DNA of 64,000 bases from an uncultured Bacteroidales bacterium (GCA_934691625.1 CAKUTA010000002.1:1-64000), one strand, 5' to 3'. Counted from the stretch's first letter, positions 15,224 to 25,657 are shown. Program-made: numbers and translations. Notes: generated by a model not told the origin, from the sequence alone.

Positions 15224-18200
15224 CTATCTGGTAATCTTGATATTATCTATAAAGAGACGCCCTGCACCGCTGACTTTGAAGTTATATTTGCCTGTGTACT
15301 CATACACGCCATCGGAGTTCTTGCTCATAACCACACGATACATCACGAGAACAAGTCTAGTTTTCGATGTCATGCCCTTTATATATGCCCCCGAATGAGT
15401 CCAGTTGTATGTCTTGTTAGCCTGATAGAAAGCCATGATATCGCTGCACTTGGTACCATTCTCGAACTCGCCGTCACCCTCGATTACAACTACCATCTTC
15501 CCATCATCAGGCACACCGGTGCCCTGGCACATGGTAGCATGATCAAACTCGATAAACACATCCTGCGAGCCGTCAATTCCGGAAATAGCCGGAAGGCGAA
15601 GTGCAGTGTTATTTCCGCCTGTCTTGCTCAGCTTCAGATATTGATCCTGCAGATACATCACCTTCAGTGACGGATTAAGATCCTCATAACCCTGCTCAGC
15701 CAATGCCGTCTCGAAAATAGACTTGATTGTACCATCAGAATGGGCATTCGGAGCTTCTCCATCTGCACCGTTGCTTCCGACAGTATCTCCTACTTTCTTA
15801 CCGCTATTCGCAGCGTTCCATGCTGCAACAGATGGAGCCAACCATGAGAAATCATCAGAAAAGACCACAGTGCCTCCAGCCTGATAGATTTCAAATGTCG
15901 ATTTATAGGAGTATTCAGCATTTTCGAATGTCACCGCAAGTTTCCTTGGCGCACCGGCATTTGCAGGCACAGGAATCGTCACATCGTATGTTCCAGCCTT
16001 CGCGGAGGAAACAGGCAATGTGAGACCTGGCGCAGAAATTTCAAAATCGACATTTGAAACAATATGCACCGGAAGAGACATGCCGGCATCCGGAATCGAG
16101 TTGCTCGTCGAAGTCACCACAATCGAAGGCTCGAACTTGTCCTGATTCACAGTGAGGACAGACTCGATGTTGCCTTTCACGAAGCGGATTGTTCCTGTTC
16201 TAGGAGCACCCGTAAGATTGGCTGCAGCCTTGAACCTGAGAGTCGTCCACTCAACCCTTGCCGCAGTCGTAGGAACCGCAGTAATCCAGTCAGCATCAAT
16301 CTTGGTTTCAAATGAAGTGTTGGACTGGATCGTGGCGGAGAATTCCGCACCCTGTCCAAGGACATCCAGCGAATTACCCTCCTTGATACTTATGAACGGA
16401 TCAAGCTCCTGTCCGGCAGCAGACTGTATGACAGCTATCGTCTTGGTGGAAACGCCAGCCTTGACTGTAATCTGAGCCTTTCTCATTGTGCTGAGGTCAC
16501 TAGGGTCGCATGTTACCTTGACTGTGTTTGCAACCCCTGCTGTTCCTGAGCCATTCTCTATATGAAGCCAGTTGACGCTTGAACTTACATTGTAGTCAGC
16601 ATCAGCATTGACGGAGAACTCTGCCGGAGCCTCTGGCGTGCCTTCAAATGTAATCAGGTCATTGTCCAGCCCGGAGACTTCAATATTCGCCTTGACCGCA
16701 TCAGATGCAAGCATGACTTCAATATCATCCATATAGAACCTGTAATATCCTTTCACAGGATTCTCTACAGAACCAAAATTGCTAGGACGGATAGTTATCG
16801 CTGTAGCAGTAGTGGCGCCGTTGATAGTTACAGATGCATCCTGCCAGAACATCTGGCCATTAGCCTGCTTATGCGGAATAGGATCACTGATCTTCTCTTC
16901 TTTCGCGCCGCTAATCCTGCCAGGCCCGTCAATAGCCACAACGAGTTTTGTCTGGTCAATGTCTCCGGATCCCTGGAGCTGCGAGCACCATTTGAACGAG
17001 ACAACTATATCTTGCTCACCGGACATCTTGAAGAGAGGAAGCGTAAGACCTGACTGGCATGCACTTCTTCCGAACTTGAAATAAGCATCCTGAAGATAAA
17101 TGGTGGTCTGGCCAGGATTAAGGTCAGTATAGCCTCTGTTACGAAGCTCACCTATCACATCGCACCCGTTATTTGCCAGAGTTGTATAAAGATTAGCACA
17201 TCCGTCCGCTGACGAAGTCACTGAGCCGACGCAATCAGAAATCTTATTTGCCTCAGGAAGTTTTGAATTCGCTGCAACGATATAAGGATCAAGCCATGAG
17301 AAATCATCCCGGAAAGGAAGATCCACACCGACAGTTTCATCTTGTCCTTTATCGACAAATGATACCGGCACGACTGTAACACTCTTCTTTATTGCCCCGA
17401 TGAAATATGCCAGCACATCCACTTTATGGGTATTGACCTTGTTAAATTCTTCAGCATCAACAGGAACAAGAAGCGAGCAAGTAGTCTTGTCAGTGAAACG
17501 AAGAGATGTTCCTACCAAGGTGCCGGAAAGCTTCACATAAGTCACTTTCTCCGGAAGGGCTGATGGAGCCTTGTCTATGGCAACAGGTGAAGGATAAGGC
17601 ACATCCGCTGTTGACTTTACTTCCACTTCATCAAGGACGAATGAAGGAATCCCGCCAACCTTGCTCGTCGTACCATTGAAATCAATGACATTCCCGACTT
17701 TGACATCAGCGGTGCCCTCCACAAACATGTTTGTAGTACCATCCGTAACCACAAATCCTGTAGTCGAGACAGCAGCAACCTTGGCTTCGAGGACCTTTGC
17801 CCTTGAAGCAGAGTCAAGGTCGGCAGTCTTGGTCACGTTGCCTTCAGGAGCCCCGAGATAGGTGTCTCCTTTCTGATATATGATAGTCGTCACCGAATAG
17901 CCACGTTTGTTGGCTATAGTGATGATTCCTTGACGAGGGGCAGCGAGAACGCCATCAGCATCCACGTTATCTTCCACCTCGACATTCACCTTCACGGTTT
18001 TCGTACCGGACATCGGATCCACAGAAATCCAGTCCGCATCCACATCGATCATCCAGTCCGCATCCGAAGCGACAGTAAGAAGCTGAGGTTCAGCACTTTT
18101 CGCTTCGAAAGTCAAACTGGACTCCGAGATGAGTGCACTAGGTTTTACCAGCTCGTCTTCTTTACAGCCGGCAAATAAGGCTGCAAACAAAGCGATTGCA

Positions 18201-18232
18201 CCAAGTTTTATTATATTATTGAATAATTTCAT
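15224..18232 (-). CDS. multidomain BACON-type surface lipoprotein
   Basis: 1002-residue lipoprotein (lipobox FAGC, Cys23) and last gene of the second SusCD operon. Residues about 40-120 form a BACON domain (SSLTFEAKSAEPQLLTV, ADWISVDPMSG). About 130-295 look like an OB-fold-type domain. 305-508 form a module starting FRDDFSWL and including YTDLNPGQTTIYLQD, QDIVVSFKW and FYMDDIEV; this module is repeated at 789-1002 (FSDDFSWL, YEDLNPSLKVMYLQD, QDVFIEFDH, LFIDNIKI). Between the copies lie three more BACON-like repeats (about 515-610, 612-705, 706-788). The duplicated modules resemble jelly-roll carbohydrate-binding domains, so the protein is probably a surface ligand-binding protein. No catalytic residues recognised. 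The SusD gene ends 23 bp upstream. Confidence 0.8.
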   Translation of the reverse strand: MKLFNNIIKLGAIALFAALFAGCKEDELVKPSALISESSLTFEAKSAEPQLLTVASDADWMIDVDADWISVDPMSGTKTVKVNVEVEDNVDADGVLAAPRQGIITIANKRGYSVTTIIYQKGDTYLGAPEGNVTKTADLDSASRAKVLEAKVAAVSTTGFVVTDGTTNMFVEGTADVKVGNVIDFNGTTSKVGGIPSFVLDEVEVKSTADVPYPSPVAIDKAPSALPEKVTYVKLSGTLVGTSLRFTDKTTCSLLVPVDAEEFNKVNTHKVDVLAYFIGAIKKSVTVVPVSFVDKGQDETVGVDLPFRDDFSWLDPYIVAANSKLPEANKISDCVGSVTSSADGCANLYTTLANNGCDVIGELRNRGYTDLNPGQTTIYLQDAYFKFGRSACQSGLTLPLFKMSGEQDIVVSFKWCSQLQGSGDIDQTKLVVAIDGPGRISGAKEEKISDPIPHKQANGQMFWQDASVTINGATTATAITIRPSNFGSVENPVKGYYRFYMDDIEVMLASDAVKANIEVSGLDNDLITFEGTPEAPAEFSVNADADYNVSSSVNWLHIENGSGTAGVANTVKVTCDPSDLSTMRKAQITVKAGVSTKTIAVIQSAAGQELDPFISIKEGNSLDVLGQGAEFSATIQSNTSFETKIDADWITAVPTTAARVEWTTLRFKAAANLTGAPRTGTIRFVKGNIESVLTVNQDKFEPSIVVTSTSNSIPDAGMSLPVHIVSNVDFEISAPGLTLPVSSAKAGTYDVTIPVPANAGAPRKLAVTFENAEYSYKSTFEIYQAGGTVVFSDDFSWLAPSVAAWNAANSGKKVGDTVGSNGADGEAPNAHSDGTIKSIFETALAEQGYEDLNPSLKVMYLQDQYLKLSKTGGNNTALRLPAISGIDGSQDVFIEFDHATMCQGTGVPDDGKMVVVIEGDGEFENGTKCSDIMAFYQANKTYNWTHSGAYIKGMTSKTRLVLVMYRVVMSKNSDGVYEYTGKYNFKVSGAGRLFIDNIKITR

Positions 18233-18254
18233 GACTCTTAGTTAATAATGTTGA

Positions 18255-20111
18255 CTAATTATTGCCGTTGTCAGTATCATCCTCCGCGTCAGAGAGTCCT
18301 GAATCCCAGCCAGGATTCTGCTTGAGGTTTCTGTTCAGGTCAATATCCCCCTTAGGGATCGGATAGAAATAATCACGATTTTCATCAAACGCACGGTTTT
18401 TCTCCCTATGCATATCGACAAATCCGGAGCGCCCGCCACTAAGGACAATTCCATTTGACTGAGCGACATACTTTCCATCTATCTCTATCTCCTGAATCTG
18501 GATAAATGTACACTTATCCTTGATGCTGGAATCAATATTATCAGGCTCCTTTGCTGTATCATACAGATAGAAGTAATGACTGCCGGTTCCGGTAAGGTCA
18601 TACAGTCCAGGGCCAGCAAAATACATTCCCTGAAGCGGTTCGAGCCAGGTCTCCCCTTCCTTCCATCTCACGATATCGTCCCATCTGCTGACTTCGAGGA
18701 AGAGTTCGATAGTCCTCTCCCTACGAATTTCGAGAATCTGGGCCAGATTTGATGGATTCAACTTGGCGAGGTTCCTGTAGCCATACTTCTCTGAAGTAAG
18801 GAAAGGATCCACTGTAAGCCCAGCAAGCTGAAGATGTGGCATACCTGCACGGTCACGGAGAATATTAATAGATTTGTCAACGTCATCCTGGGTAAGGATA
18901 TTAAGTTCCGCCTTAGCCTCCGCATAAATGAGATAAGCCTCTCCAAGACGGAATACCGGAATGTCATTGAACGAGAGATCTGCACGATTGGCTGTCTCAT
19001 ATTTAGGATCCATCACATATTTCTCAAGATGGTATCCGGTAGAGGTAGCATTTAGCTGCGGGCCATAATATGTAGTCTTCGTCTCGGCACGGACATAATC
19101 AGGAAGGCGAAGAATCATTCCGAACCTAGGATCCCTGTCTTTTGCTTCGTCCACATAACTCATTGTCTCCCAGTTTTCCTTATCAGTGAAGCGTGAGCCA
19201 TCCTTCATAAGGAAGCTGTCAACGAATTTCTTGGAAATACCTGGAGACCCCTGTGTATCAACAAGCACATACGCAGTAGCACTATGACCGCATCCGATAG
19301 AAGCATCCATCTTGATGGCAAGGATGAATTCATTAGGATCCGCATCCTCCTCTCTGAAAAGTTCATGGTAGTCAGATGCAAGGTGATATTTCCCGCAGGC
19401 CATCACCTGCTGCGCAGCCTCGTAAGCAAGTTTAAGGAAGTCATCTGCCGTATGACCTTCAAGATTCACATTGTGATATTTCCTGAAAGTTCCCTCATAA
19501 AGGCAGAACTGGGCTTTCAGCATAAGTGCCGACCACTTATTCACCCTGAATGTGGAGACATCTTCAGGAAGAGATGCGATAGCATCATCTATATCCTCCA
19601 GCATGTGGGTCATGATCAGCTCCCTCGAATCTCTCGGATTAAAAAGAGACGGATCTGTAGAATCCAGCTCGGTGTCATACCATGGCACATCGCCGAATCT
19701 CTTGACTTTTGAGAAATAGAATTTCGCCCTGAAGAATTTTGCAAGTCCTGTATATTGCTTTACCACAGCTTCATCAGAGCATTGGTTGATATGGCCGAGC
19801 ATTGTGTTGATCTTGCGGAGCTGCCCCCAAGACCAGCCACCGGTAGCAGCTGCCTGAGGAACTTCACGGTATGTACCGCCAAGCAGCTCATCCGAAATTG
19901 TCAGTTTCGGGAAGATGAGATCAGACTGCTCGTCATACGGAGTCTTGTCCAGAAGGTTGTCATAGAATGAGTTGGAAAACAACTTAAGATCCTGCTCATT
20001 ACGGAAATATGTTTCCGGTGTCAATTTATCCTTCGGATATTTCTCCAGGAAAGAATCACAGGATGTAAACCCGAAAGCAATCGCCAAAATAGGTAATATG
20101 TATTTTTTCAT
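18255..20111 (-). CDS. SusD/RagB-family surface lipoprotein
   Basis: 618-residue SusD homologue, larger than the first copy. Signal peptide with lipobox FTSC (Cys19), followed by the hallmark DSFLEKYPKDKLTPETYF. Typical features follow: an Asn/Tyr-rich FSNSFYDNLLDK stretch, TPR-like helices (AKFFRAKFYFSKVKRFGDVPWY), the RLGEAYLIYAEAKAE helix and, near the end, RRERTIELFLEVSRWDDIVRWKEGE and the YPIPKGDIDLNRNLKQNPGW tail. It lies 15 bp after susC and 23 bp before the BACON lipoprotein. Should form the lid of the adjacent SusC transporter on the outer membrane. Confidence 0.96.
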   Translation of the reverse strand: MKKYILPILAIAFGFTSCDSFLEKYPKDKLTPETYFRNEQDLKLFSNSFYDNLLDKTPYDEQSDLIFPKLTISDELLGGTYREVPQAAATGGWSWGQLRKINTMLGHINQCSDEAVVKQYTGLAKFFRAKFYFSKVKRFGDVPWYDTELDSTDPSLFNPRDSRELIMTHMLEDIDDAIASLPEDVSTFRVNKWSALMLKAQFCLYEGTFRKYHNVNLEGHTADDFLKLAYEAAQQVMACGKYHLASDYHELFREEDADPNEFILAIKMDASIGCGHSATAYVLVDTQGSPGISKKFVDSFLMKDGSRFTDKENWETMSYVDEAKDRDPRFGMILRLPDYVRAETKTTYYGPQLNATSTGYHLEKYVMDPKYETANRADLSFNDIPVFRLGEAYLIYAEAKAELNILTQDDVDKSINILRDRAGMPHLQLAGLTVDPFLTSEKYGYRNLAKLNPSNLAQILEIRRERTIELFLEVSRWDDIVRWKEGETWLEPLQGMYFAGPGLYDLTGTGSHYFYLYDTAKEPDNIDSSIKDKCTFIQIQEIEIDGKYVAQSNGIVLSGGRSGFVDMHREKNRAFDENRDYFYPIPKGDIDLNRNLKQNPGWDSGLSDAEDDTDNGNN

Positions 20112-20126
20112 TATATCTCCTCCGAA

Positions 20127-23100
20127 TTAGAATGTGATATCTATACCGAACATGATGGTCTTCTGCCATGGATAAGCGACAGAGTCTTTAGCATCGGAGT
20201 TAGTATAGAAGCCTGTGCTTGTCGTTGTCGTAACACGACGATACGCAGATTCAGGATCAAGGTATTTGGTGTATTTCTTGATTGGAGACCAGTAAGCAAG
20301 GTTCTCTCCGGAGAAATAGAATCTGATCTTATCTACATGTATCTTCTGCGTAAGCTTCTGCGGCACAGTGTAACCGACAGTAAGGTTCTTGAATCTGAGA
20401 TATCTTACATTCTGTATGTAACGGCTGTTAGGTGGAGCAAGTTCGCCACCAGTGGAAGAATATGCTCTTGCCCTAGGGAAGTATGCATCCGTGTTCTCCT
20501 CTGTCCATACGGTCTTTATGAAATCTCTAGGCATGAAGGCCGTATAATATGAGTAAGAATATGCGCCCCAGAATGCGATGTTCATGCCGGAAGGATACCA
20601 ATAGTGAGTACCGGTACCCTGGAAGAATGCTGAAACATCAAATCCCATCCAGTCGAAATTGAGAGTGAAACCATACTGCATACTAGGAAGCATGTTTCCA
20701 AGGATTTTACGGTCTCCAGGATTATCTGCGGTATTATCTCCAAGCGTAATCTTGTTGATAGCCTCCCCTTTACTGTTCTTGCCATCCATAGCATTGTCCA
20801 GATCGACATAACGAAGGTCTCCTGCAAGGAAGCCTCCCTGCATACGGCTGTTACCGATATATGACAACGCATCGACCACATTTTCCTGATAATTCTTAGC
20901 CTCTTCATCCGTCTGGAAAAGTCCGTCAACGACGAAGCCCCAGAGATCTCCGATCCTCTGTCCTACATAGTAATCAGTAAGACGTTTCTGAGGATTATTC
21001 GCATATCTTGTGATATGGGAATCATAATCACTCAAGGAAGCGCTGATGCCATAATTGAACGTCTTGCCGGCAAGCTTGAAAGAATCTCTCCAGCTTGCAG
21101 AAAGTTCATAGCCGCGTGTCCTCAGATCGGCAGAGTTTTCCTTAGGAGAATCTGCGCCATATACACTTGGAAGAGCATTGCCCTGGACAAGCATATTCTT
21201 GGTGTCACGGATATAAGCCTCGGCAGTGAAATTCAGCCTGCTGTTAAGCAACGAGGCGTCAATACCGACATTATACTGTCTGGTGGTCTCCCATGTGAGG
21301 TCGGCAGCATTAGGAGCCGAAATACCGGCATACTGACCTCTAGTAGAGCCTTCACCGAAAGTATATCCGGAGAAATCTTTGATCGAGATGGTCCTCATAT
21401 AAGAATAGTCTGCCACGTTCTGGTTTCCGAGGGAACCATAGGAAGCACGAAGCTTGAGGTTGTTGAGAACATCTCTAGCGGGTTCAAAGAACGGCTCTTC
21501 GGAAATACGCCATCCGGCAGACGCCGATGGGAAAAGGCCCCAACGATGTCCCTTGGCGAAACGTGAAGAACCATCATAACGTCCAGAAGCCTCGAAAAGG
21601 TACCTGCCTTTATAGTCATAATTGGCACGGCCGAAGAAGCCCATAAGAGCATATTCGCTCTGGCCGCCTGTAAGATTCGTGATTTTTGCTCCAGAAGCAT
21701 CAGGAACAATCAGGGAGAAATCATTCAGTTCTTCATCCGAAATGTTCTGAGCTGAAGCAGTCACATTCTTATAATGGTAGGTCTCGATATTGAATCCTGC
21801 CATAATCTTAAGATTATGAGCATCATTGAAGCTGTCCTCATACGTTGCGAACACATTCGTGGTATAGTAGTCATAACGTCTGGTTCTTTCTGTCAGTTCA
21901 TTAAGGCCAGCGCCTGTAGTGTATGCGCTTGTGACACCAGGGCTGACACCGTAAGGGACATTCACAGTACGATGCATCTCATTACGGTTCACCCTTCTGT
22001 ATGTGAAGTTAGCCGTAACATTGAACTGCTTGACAGGCCGGATTACAAGTTCCGTAGTATTGGCAAAATTGAATTTCTTGTCATAATTCTTATGTTTGCC
22101 CATCGCGAATATTATCTGGCGTCCGTTAGCAACATTGTAGTTACCTCCAACAATAAGAGGGTTGCTGTACAATCCTGTTCCATCAGGGTTGAAGAGCGGG
22201 AACGACGCCGGAGAATGGCGAAGGTTGCGGAACACATCCTGAATATCATCACAACCTATCCAGGAGTAGTTCGAATTATAGAAAGACGTATTGTTGGACA
22301 AGTTCATCACCTTGTTCAGCTTGGCATCGATCTTCGCACGAAGATTATATTTCTGGAAAAGATCAGGTTCAGTAGCTTTCATGATGCCTGTCTGGCGATC
22401 ATAACCTCCTGAAATGAAATATTTTATATTCTTACTTCCGCCACTTACAGAAATACTGTGCTGCTGGACAGGATGCCTGTCCCTGAACATTTCATGATAC
22501 CAGTCGGTATTGCAGTAATAAATCCACTGTTCCTTGCCATTGCGGACTTCCTTGATCACCCACGGACGCTCAGGATTTTCAGTCTTGTCATTTACACGGG
22601 CAAGCATCTCCATCATATCCTTTTCAGTGTATCCGGTATATGGTCCCTTCCCTGAGGTTTTCCAGAATGTATCCAGAGTATATACTGACCAGTAGCCCCT
22701 GTCCTCATAATCGGTAGAAGTCGTAGGAGCTTCCCATCCCCATTTTCCGCTATAGCGGATCTTGGCTTTTCCATCATCGGCGCTGCCTTTCTTGGTAGTT
22801 ACGAGAATGACACCGTATGCGGCACGAGCTCCATAGACTGCTGCGGCAGCGGCATCCTTGATGACAGAGATGCTCTCCACATCATTAGGGTTAACATCCT
22901 CAAGATCTCCAAGGGCTCCGTCAATGAGCACGATAGGGTTAGCCTCATTAATAGATGTGAATCCTCGGATATTCAGCTTGCCTGTACTTCCAGGATTACC
23001 GGACTGAGTCGTAATGTTAAGACCAGGAACAGACCCCTGCAGCATTGTCACAAGGTTGTGCGACGACCTGTCTTTCAATGCCTTGTCATCTACAACAGAG

Positions 23101-23474
23101 ATAGCTCCTGTCAGATTCACCTTTTTCTGGGTACCATAACCGACAACGACAGTCTCGTCCAAGGTCATGTTGTCTTCATCAAGTATTACATTCAAGGAAG
23201 ACTTTGCTGCCGGAAGGCTGACTTTTCTGGTTATATATCCTAGTGAAGACACTTCCAGAAGGACATCCCCAGAAGGAACCGACATAGAGAAATTACCGTC
23301 AGCGTCAGTGGTGGTTCCGGTGCTTGTGCCGAAAATCATGACTGCCGCTCCGATAAGAGGTTGCTGCTGGTTATCCAGAACTTTTCCTGAAACCGTTCTG
23401 TTCTGGGCAAGGACGCCTATGCAGGTGGCCAATGTCAGAAGCAGAGTCACAGCAAAATGTTTAATGACTCTCAT
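20127..23474 (-). CDS. SusC/RagA-family TonB-dependent outer-membrane transporter
   Basis: 1115-residue transporter: signal peptide (about 1-23, ending VLAQ), carboxypeptidase-regulatory-like domain (about 25-105, with TVSGKVLDNQQQPLIGAAV), TonB box and plug (ETVVVGYGTQKKVNLTGA; SVPGLNITTQSGNPG; LNIRGFTS; IVLIDGALGDL; the canonical AAAVYGARAAYGVILVTTKKG region split over residues about 215-235), then a barrel ending GIDITF. Unlike the first SusC in the window it has the standard YGARA signature. Second gene of a four-gene operon: 44 bp after the phosphoesterase, 15 bp before SusD. No STN domain, so regulation by a direct sigma/anti-sigma contact is not indicated. Confidence 0.96.
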   Translation of the reverse strand: MRVIKHFAVTLLLTLATCIGVLAQNRTVSGKVLDNQQQPLIGAAVMIFGTSTGTTTDADGNFSMSVPSGDVLLEVSSLGYITRKVSLPAAKSSLNVILDEDNMTLDETVVVGYGTQKKVNLTGAISVVDDKALKDRSSHNLVTMLQGSVPGLNITTQSGNPGSTGKLNIRGFTSINEANPIVLIDGALGDLEDVNPNDVESISVIKDAAAAAVYGARAAYGVILVTTKKGSADDGKAKIRYSGKWGWEAPTTSTDYEDRGYWSVYTLDTFWKTSGKGPYTGYTEKDMMEMLARVNDKTENPERPWVIKEVRNGKEQWIYYCNTDWYHEMFRDRHPVQQHSISVSGGSKNIKYFISGGYDRQTGIMKATEPDLFQKYNLRAKIDAKLNKVMNLSNNTSFYNSNYSWIGCDDIQDVFRNLRHSPASFPLFNPDGTGLYSNPLIVGGNYNVANGRQIIFAMGKHKNYDKKFNFANTTELVIRPVKQFNVTANFTYRRVNRNEMHRTVNVPYGVSPGVTSAYTTGAGLNELTERTRRYDYYTTNVFATYEDSFNDAHNLKIMAGFNIETYHYKNVTASAQNISDEELNDFSLIVPDASGAKITNLTGGQSEYALMGFFGRANYDYKGRYLFEASGRYDGSSRFAKGHRWGLFPSASAGWRISEEPFFEPARDVLNNLKLRASYGSLGNQNVADYSYMRTISIKDFSGYTFGEGSTRGQYAGISAPNAADLTWETTRQYNVGIDASLLNSRLNFTAEAYIRDTKNMLVQGNALPSVYGADSPKENSADLRTRGYELSASWRDSFKLAGKTFNYGISASLSDYDSHITRYANNPQKRLTDYYVGQRIGDLWGFVVDGLFQTDEEAKNYQENVVDALSYIGNSRMQGGFLAGDLRYVDLDNAMDGKNSKGEAINKITLGDNTADNPGDRKILGNMLPSMQYGFTLNFDWMGFDVSAFFQGTGTHYWYPSGMNIAFWGAYSYSYYTAFMPRDFIKTVWTEENTDAYFPRARAYSSTGGELAPPNSRYIQNVRYLRFKNLTVGYTVPQKLTQKIHVDKIRFYFSGENLAYWSPIKKYTKYLDPESAYRRVTTTTSTGFYTNSDAKDSVAYPWQKTIMFGIDITF

Positions 23475-23518
23475 AAAATTGGTTTTTGGGTTAATATATT
23501 AATGGTAATGAAGTTCTC

Positions 23519-25495
23519 TCAATACTTCTTAAGTTCCGCATCTGACAGAGTCTTGAAGGCCTTAGGACGTGCCATATTCTCCGTATAGACATTTCCGAAG
23601 GAGTCGGTCACAGTGATTGTCAGATCCACGTCCGCATTGTCAGCTGTAACCTTGAAGAAATGCGGCATCTTATTCTCTGTTATAAAATTAGGAGAAGATG
23701 ATATATTGCTATTGAATCTTTTGATTGTCAACGCTCTCAGATGAAGCGGATCATAAGCGTTGCACCTGGTCCATTCAAGTTTCTTTCCAGTTTCATCCTT
23801 GACTTCAAGTTTCCAGTCTGATGCCCAGTTCCAGATATTGATGAGAACTGTATTGTCCTTATTCTCCGGATAGGCATTCACATACTTCAGGAAAGAGAGC
23901 TTGACAGCAGTGTTTTCAAGATTCGGGACATCATTATATGATACAGAGAAGTTATTCAAGTCATAGGTGCGGAACTGATAGTTCTCATCCTTGCCTGTAG
24001 CCTTGTACTTCCATTTGAAGTCAGTGCCGTCGATATCCCAGATACTGTAGCCTCCCGGAGCACCATCCAGGCTGACATATACACCATCCGTAAGATTTCC
24101 GGACCACCACCATGAGGCACAAATAGAGCCGGCATTATGTTCATACGTATTCGCGGCTCCAACCGATGTGGTCTCCCCTGGAAGGGCATTGAAAATGGTA
24201 TGAGTATGCCCGGTCACATAATGAACCTTATAATCTGCCACCGCCGAAAACAATGCTTTCGTGCTTGTCGCATCATGATCCATCTTATAGGTGTTGATGC
24301 CGCTAGGATAGAATACCTGGGCATGCATCATTATGATAAGAGGTGTTGCTTTATCCACATACTGAAGATCCTTTTTCAGCCAGTCAATCTGTTCCTGAGG
24401 AAGGTCCTTCGTATAGTTACGGGACTCATCGCCATTATAGTCCTTGCAGTCAATGTCATCCAGGACAATATAATGAACCTTGCCGATATTGAATGAGTAA
24501 TAATCAGGCGAGATGTTGTCCACATACGGAAGCTTCGCATTCCAGTTGCCGACAGCCTTCATATCATTGTCATGGTTGCCCATTGTATGATATATCAGGA
24601 TATCAGACACACGCTTGTTCATATCCTCGACATACTGAGGAAGTTTATACCCTCGGGAATACCAGTACAGGTCCCATGTCATGTCGCCAAGAGTTATGGC
24701 ATACATTTTCTCCGCCTTATGGGCATCCCTGTAAAGATTCCAGTCGTTTGTGAATGCTGTGAACTGAGACAGATCTTTGGTCCTGTTCGCCAGGTGCATG
24801 TCGCCCAGGAAAAAAACCTTGTACTTGTCCTGGTTATCCACTTTCTTCAGAATGAAATCAGCACGTTCCGCCGTAAACTCACTCTTGGTCAAAGCGGCAT
24901 ATATTTTAGGAAGGACTCCTTCTGACGCAGGTTCATAGCCGGATGGAACAGACATGAACACATATTTCAATGCTTTTTTGGATGGAAGCTGGTATATGCC
25001 ATCCTTGTCCGTTCTGACCACTTCGAATCCATCTGACACGGTAACATCAGCCACACCGGTACCATCACAAGTTATCTGCCCATAAACGGTAGCGCCCGGT
25101 GCAGGATCTACTCCATCACCTACGATAGTGACCGCCATCGCTCCCATGACCTTGCTCTGGTTTCCGCGTTTCACAGAGACTTCATACGTGTCGGAGACGA
25201 TACCCTCAAATAATGCTATCGTGAACTTCGTCTCGGAGACAGAAATGATTTCACACTCTTTCTGTTCCTTAGCTGAATTCTCGAATACAATCTTATCTGT
25301 CTGAACAGGTGCTTTCTTGAACTGCACCCTGAAATCGAATGTTGCAGCGCCAAATTCAATGTCCGCCGCTTCCGGGACTCTGAACTGTACATCTAGAGGA
25401 CCACTATCTCCCCCCCCTCCCTTATCTCCGCACGACACGACTGCGAGAGTGGAAAGGCACAAGATAACAAACAAAACTAATCTGAATCGTCTCAT
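23519..25495 (-). CDS. calcineurin-like phosphoesterase lipoprotein
   Basis: 658-residue lipoprotein with lipobox VVSC (Cys22) and a Gly/Asp-rich tether, so probably surface- or periplasm-facing. Residues 35-130 are an immunoglobulin-like domain, 135-220 a carboxypeptidase-regulatory-like beta domain (GATVYGQITCDGTGVADVTV), then the metallophosphoesterase: DMH (232-234), GDMTWD (270-275), GNHDND (306-311), His391 in MMHAQ, GHTH (429-432), and a C-terminal beta domain. All metal ligands are intact. It is the first gene of the second SusCD operon, with its own consensus promoter. The same enzyme superfamily ends the first SusCD operon, but there without a lipid anchor and with DPQ instead of DMH. 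Substrate unknown; phosphorylated glycans or nucleotides are possible. Confidence 0.9.
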   Translation of the reverse strand: MRRFRLVLFVILCLSTLAVVSCGDKGGGGDSGPLDVQFRVPEAADIEFGAATFDFRVQFKKAPVQTDKIVFENSAKEQKECEIISVSETKFTIALFEGIVSDTYEVSVKRGNQSKVMGAMAVTIVGDGVDPAPGATVYGQITCDGTGVADVTVSDGFEVVRTDKDGIYQLPSKKALKYVFMSVPSGYEPASEGVLPKIYAALTKSEFTAERADFILKKVDNQDKYKVFFLGDMHLANRTKDLSQFTAFTNDWNLYRDAHKAEKMYAITLGDMTWDLYWYSRGYKLPQYVEDMNKRVSDILIYHTMGNHDNDMKAVGNWNAKLPYVDNISPDYYSFNIGKVHYIVLDDIDCKDYNGDESRNYTKDLPQEQIDWLKKDLQYVDKATPLIIMMHAQVFYPSGINTYKMDHDATSTKALFSAVADYKVHYVTGHTHTIFNALPGETTSVGAANTYEHNAGSICASWWWSGNLTDGVYVSLDGAPGGYSIWDIDGTDFKWKYKATGKDENYQFRTYDLNNFSVSYNDVPNLENTAVKLSFLKYVNAYPENKDNTVLINIWNWASDWKLEVKDETGKKLEWTRCNAYDPLHLRALTIKRFNSNISSSPNFITENKMPHFFKVTADNADVDLTITVTDSFGNVYTENMARPKAFKTLSDAELKKY

Positions 25496-25595
25496 CTTAT
25501 ATGTGTTATTATTACCTGGCTTTAATGTTTCGTTTCAAAAGAGCAACAACACTGCCGCACTTTTATTCCGAAATCAAACGGTTTATATTCCAAAA

Positions 25596-25625
25596 CAAAG
25601 ATAAAGCAAAATTTATTTTCCACAA
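25596..25625 (-). promoter_or_regulatory. promoter of the second SusCD operon
   Basis: Minus strand: TTG (25625-25623), 19-nt spacer, TATCTTTG (25603-25596). Full consensus. The leader before the phosphoesterase ATG would be about 95 nt. Confidence 0.82.
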
Positions 25626-25657
25626 AAATTTAAACACTTCAAAAAAGTTTGGCAGAC

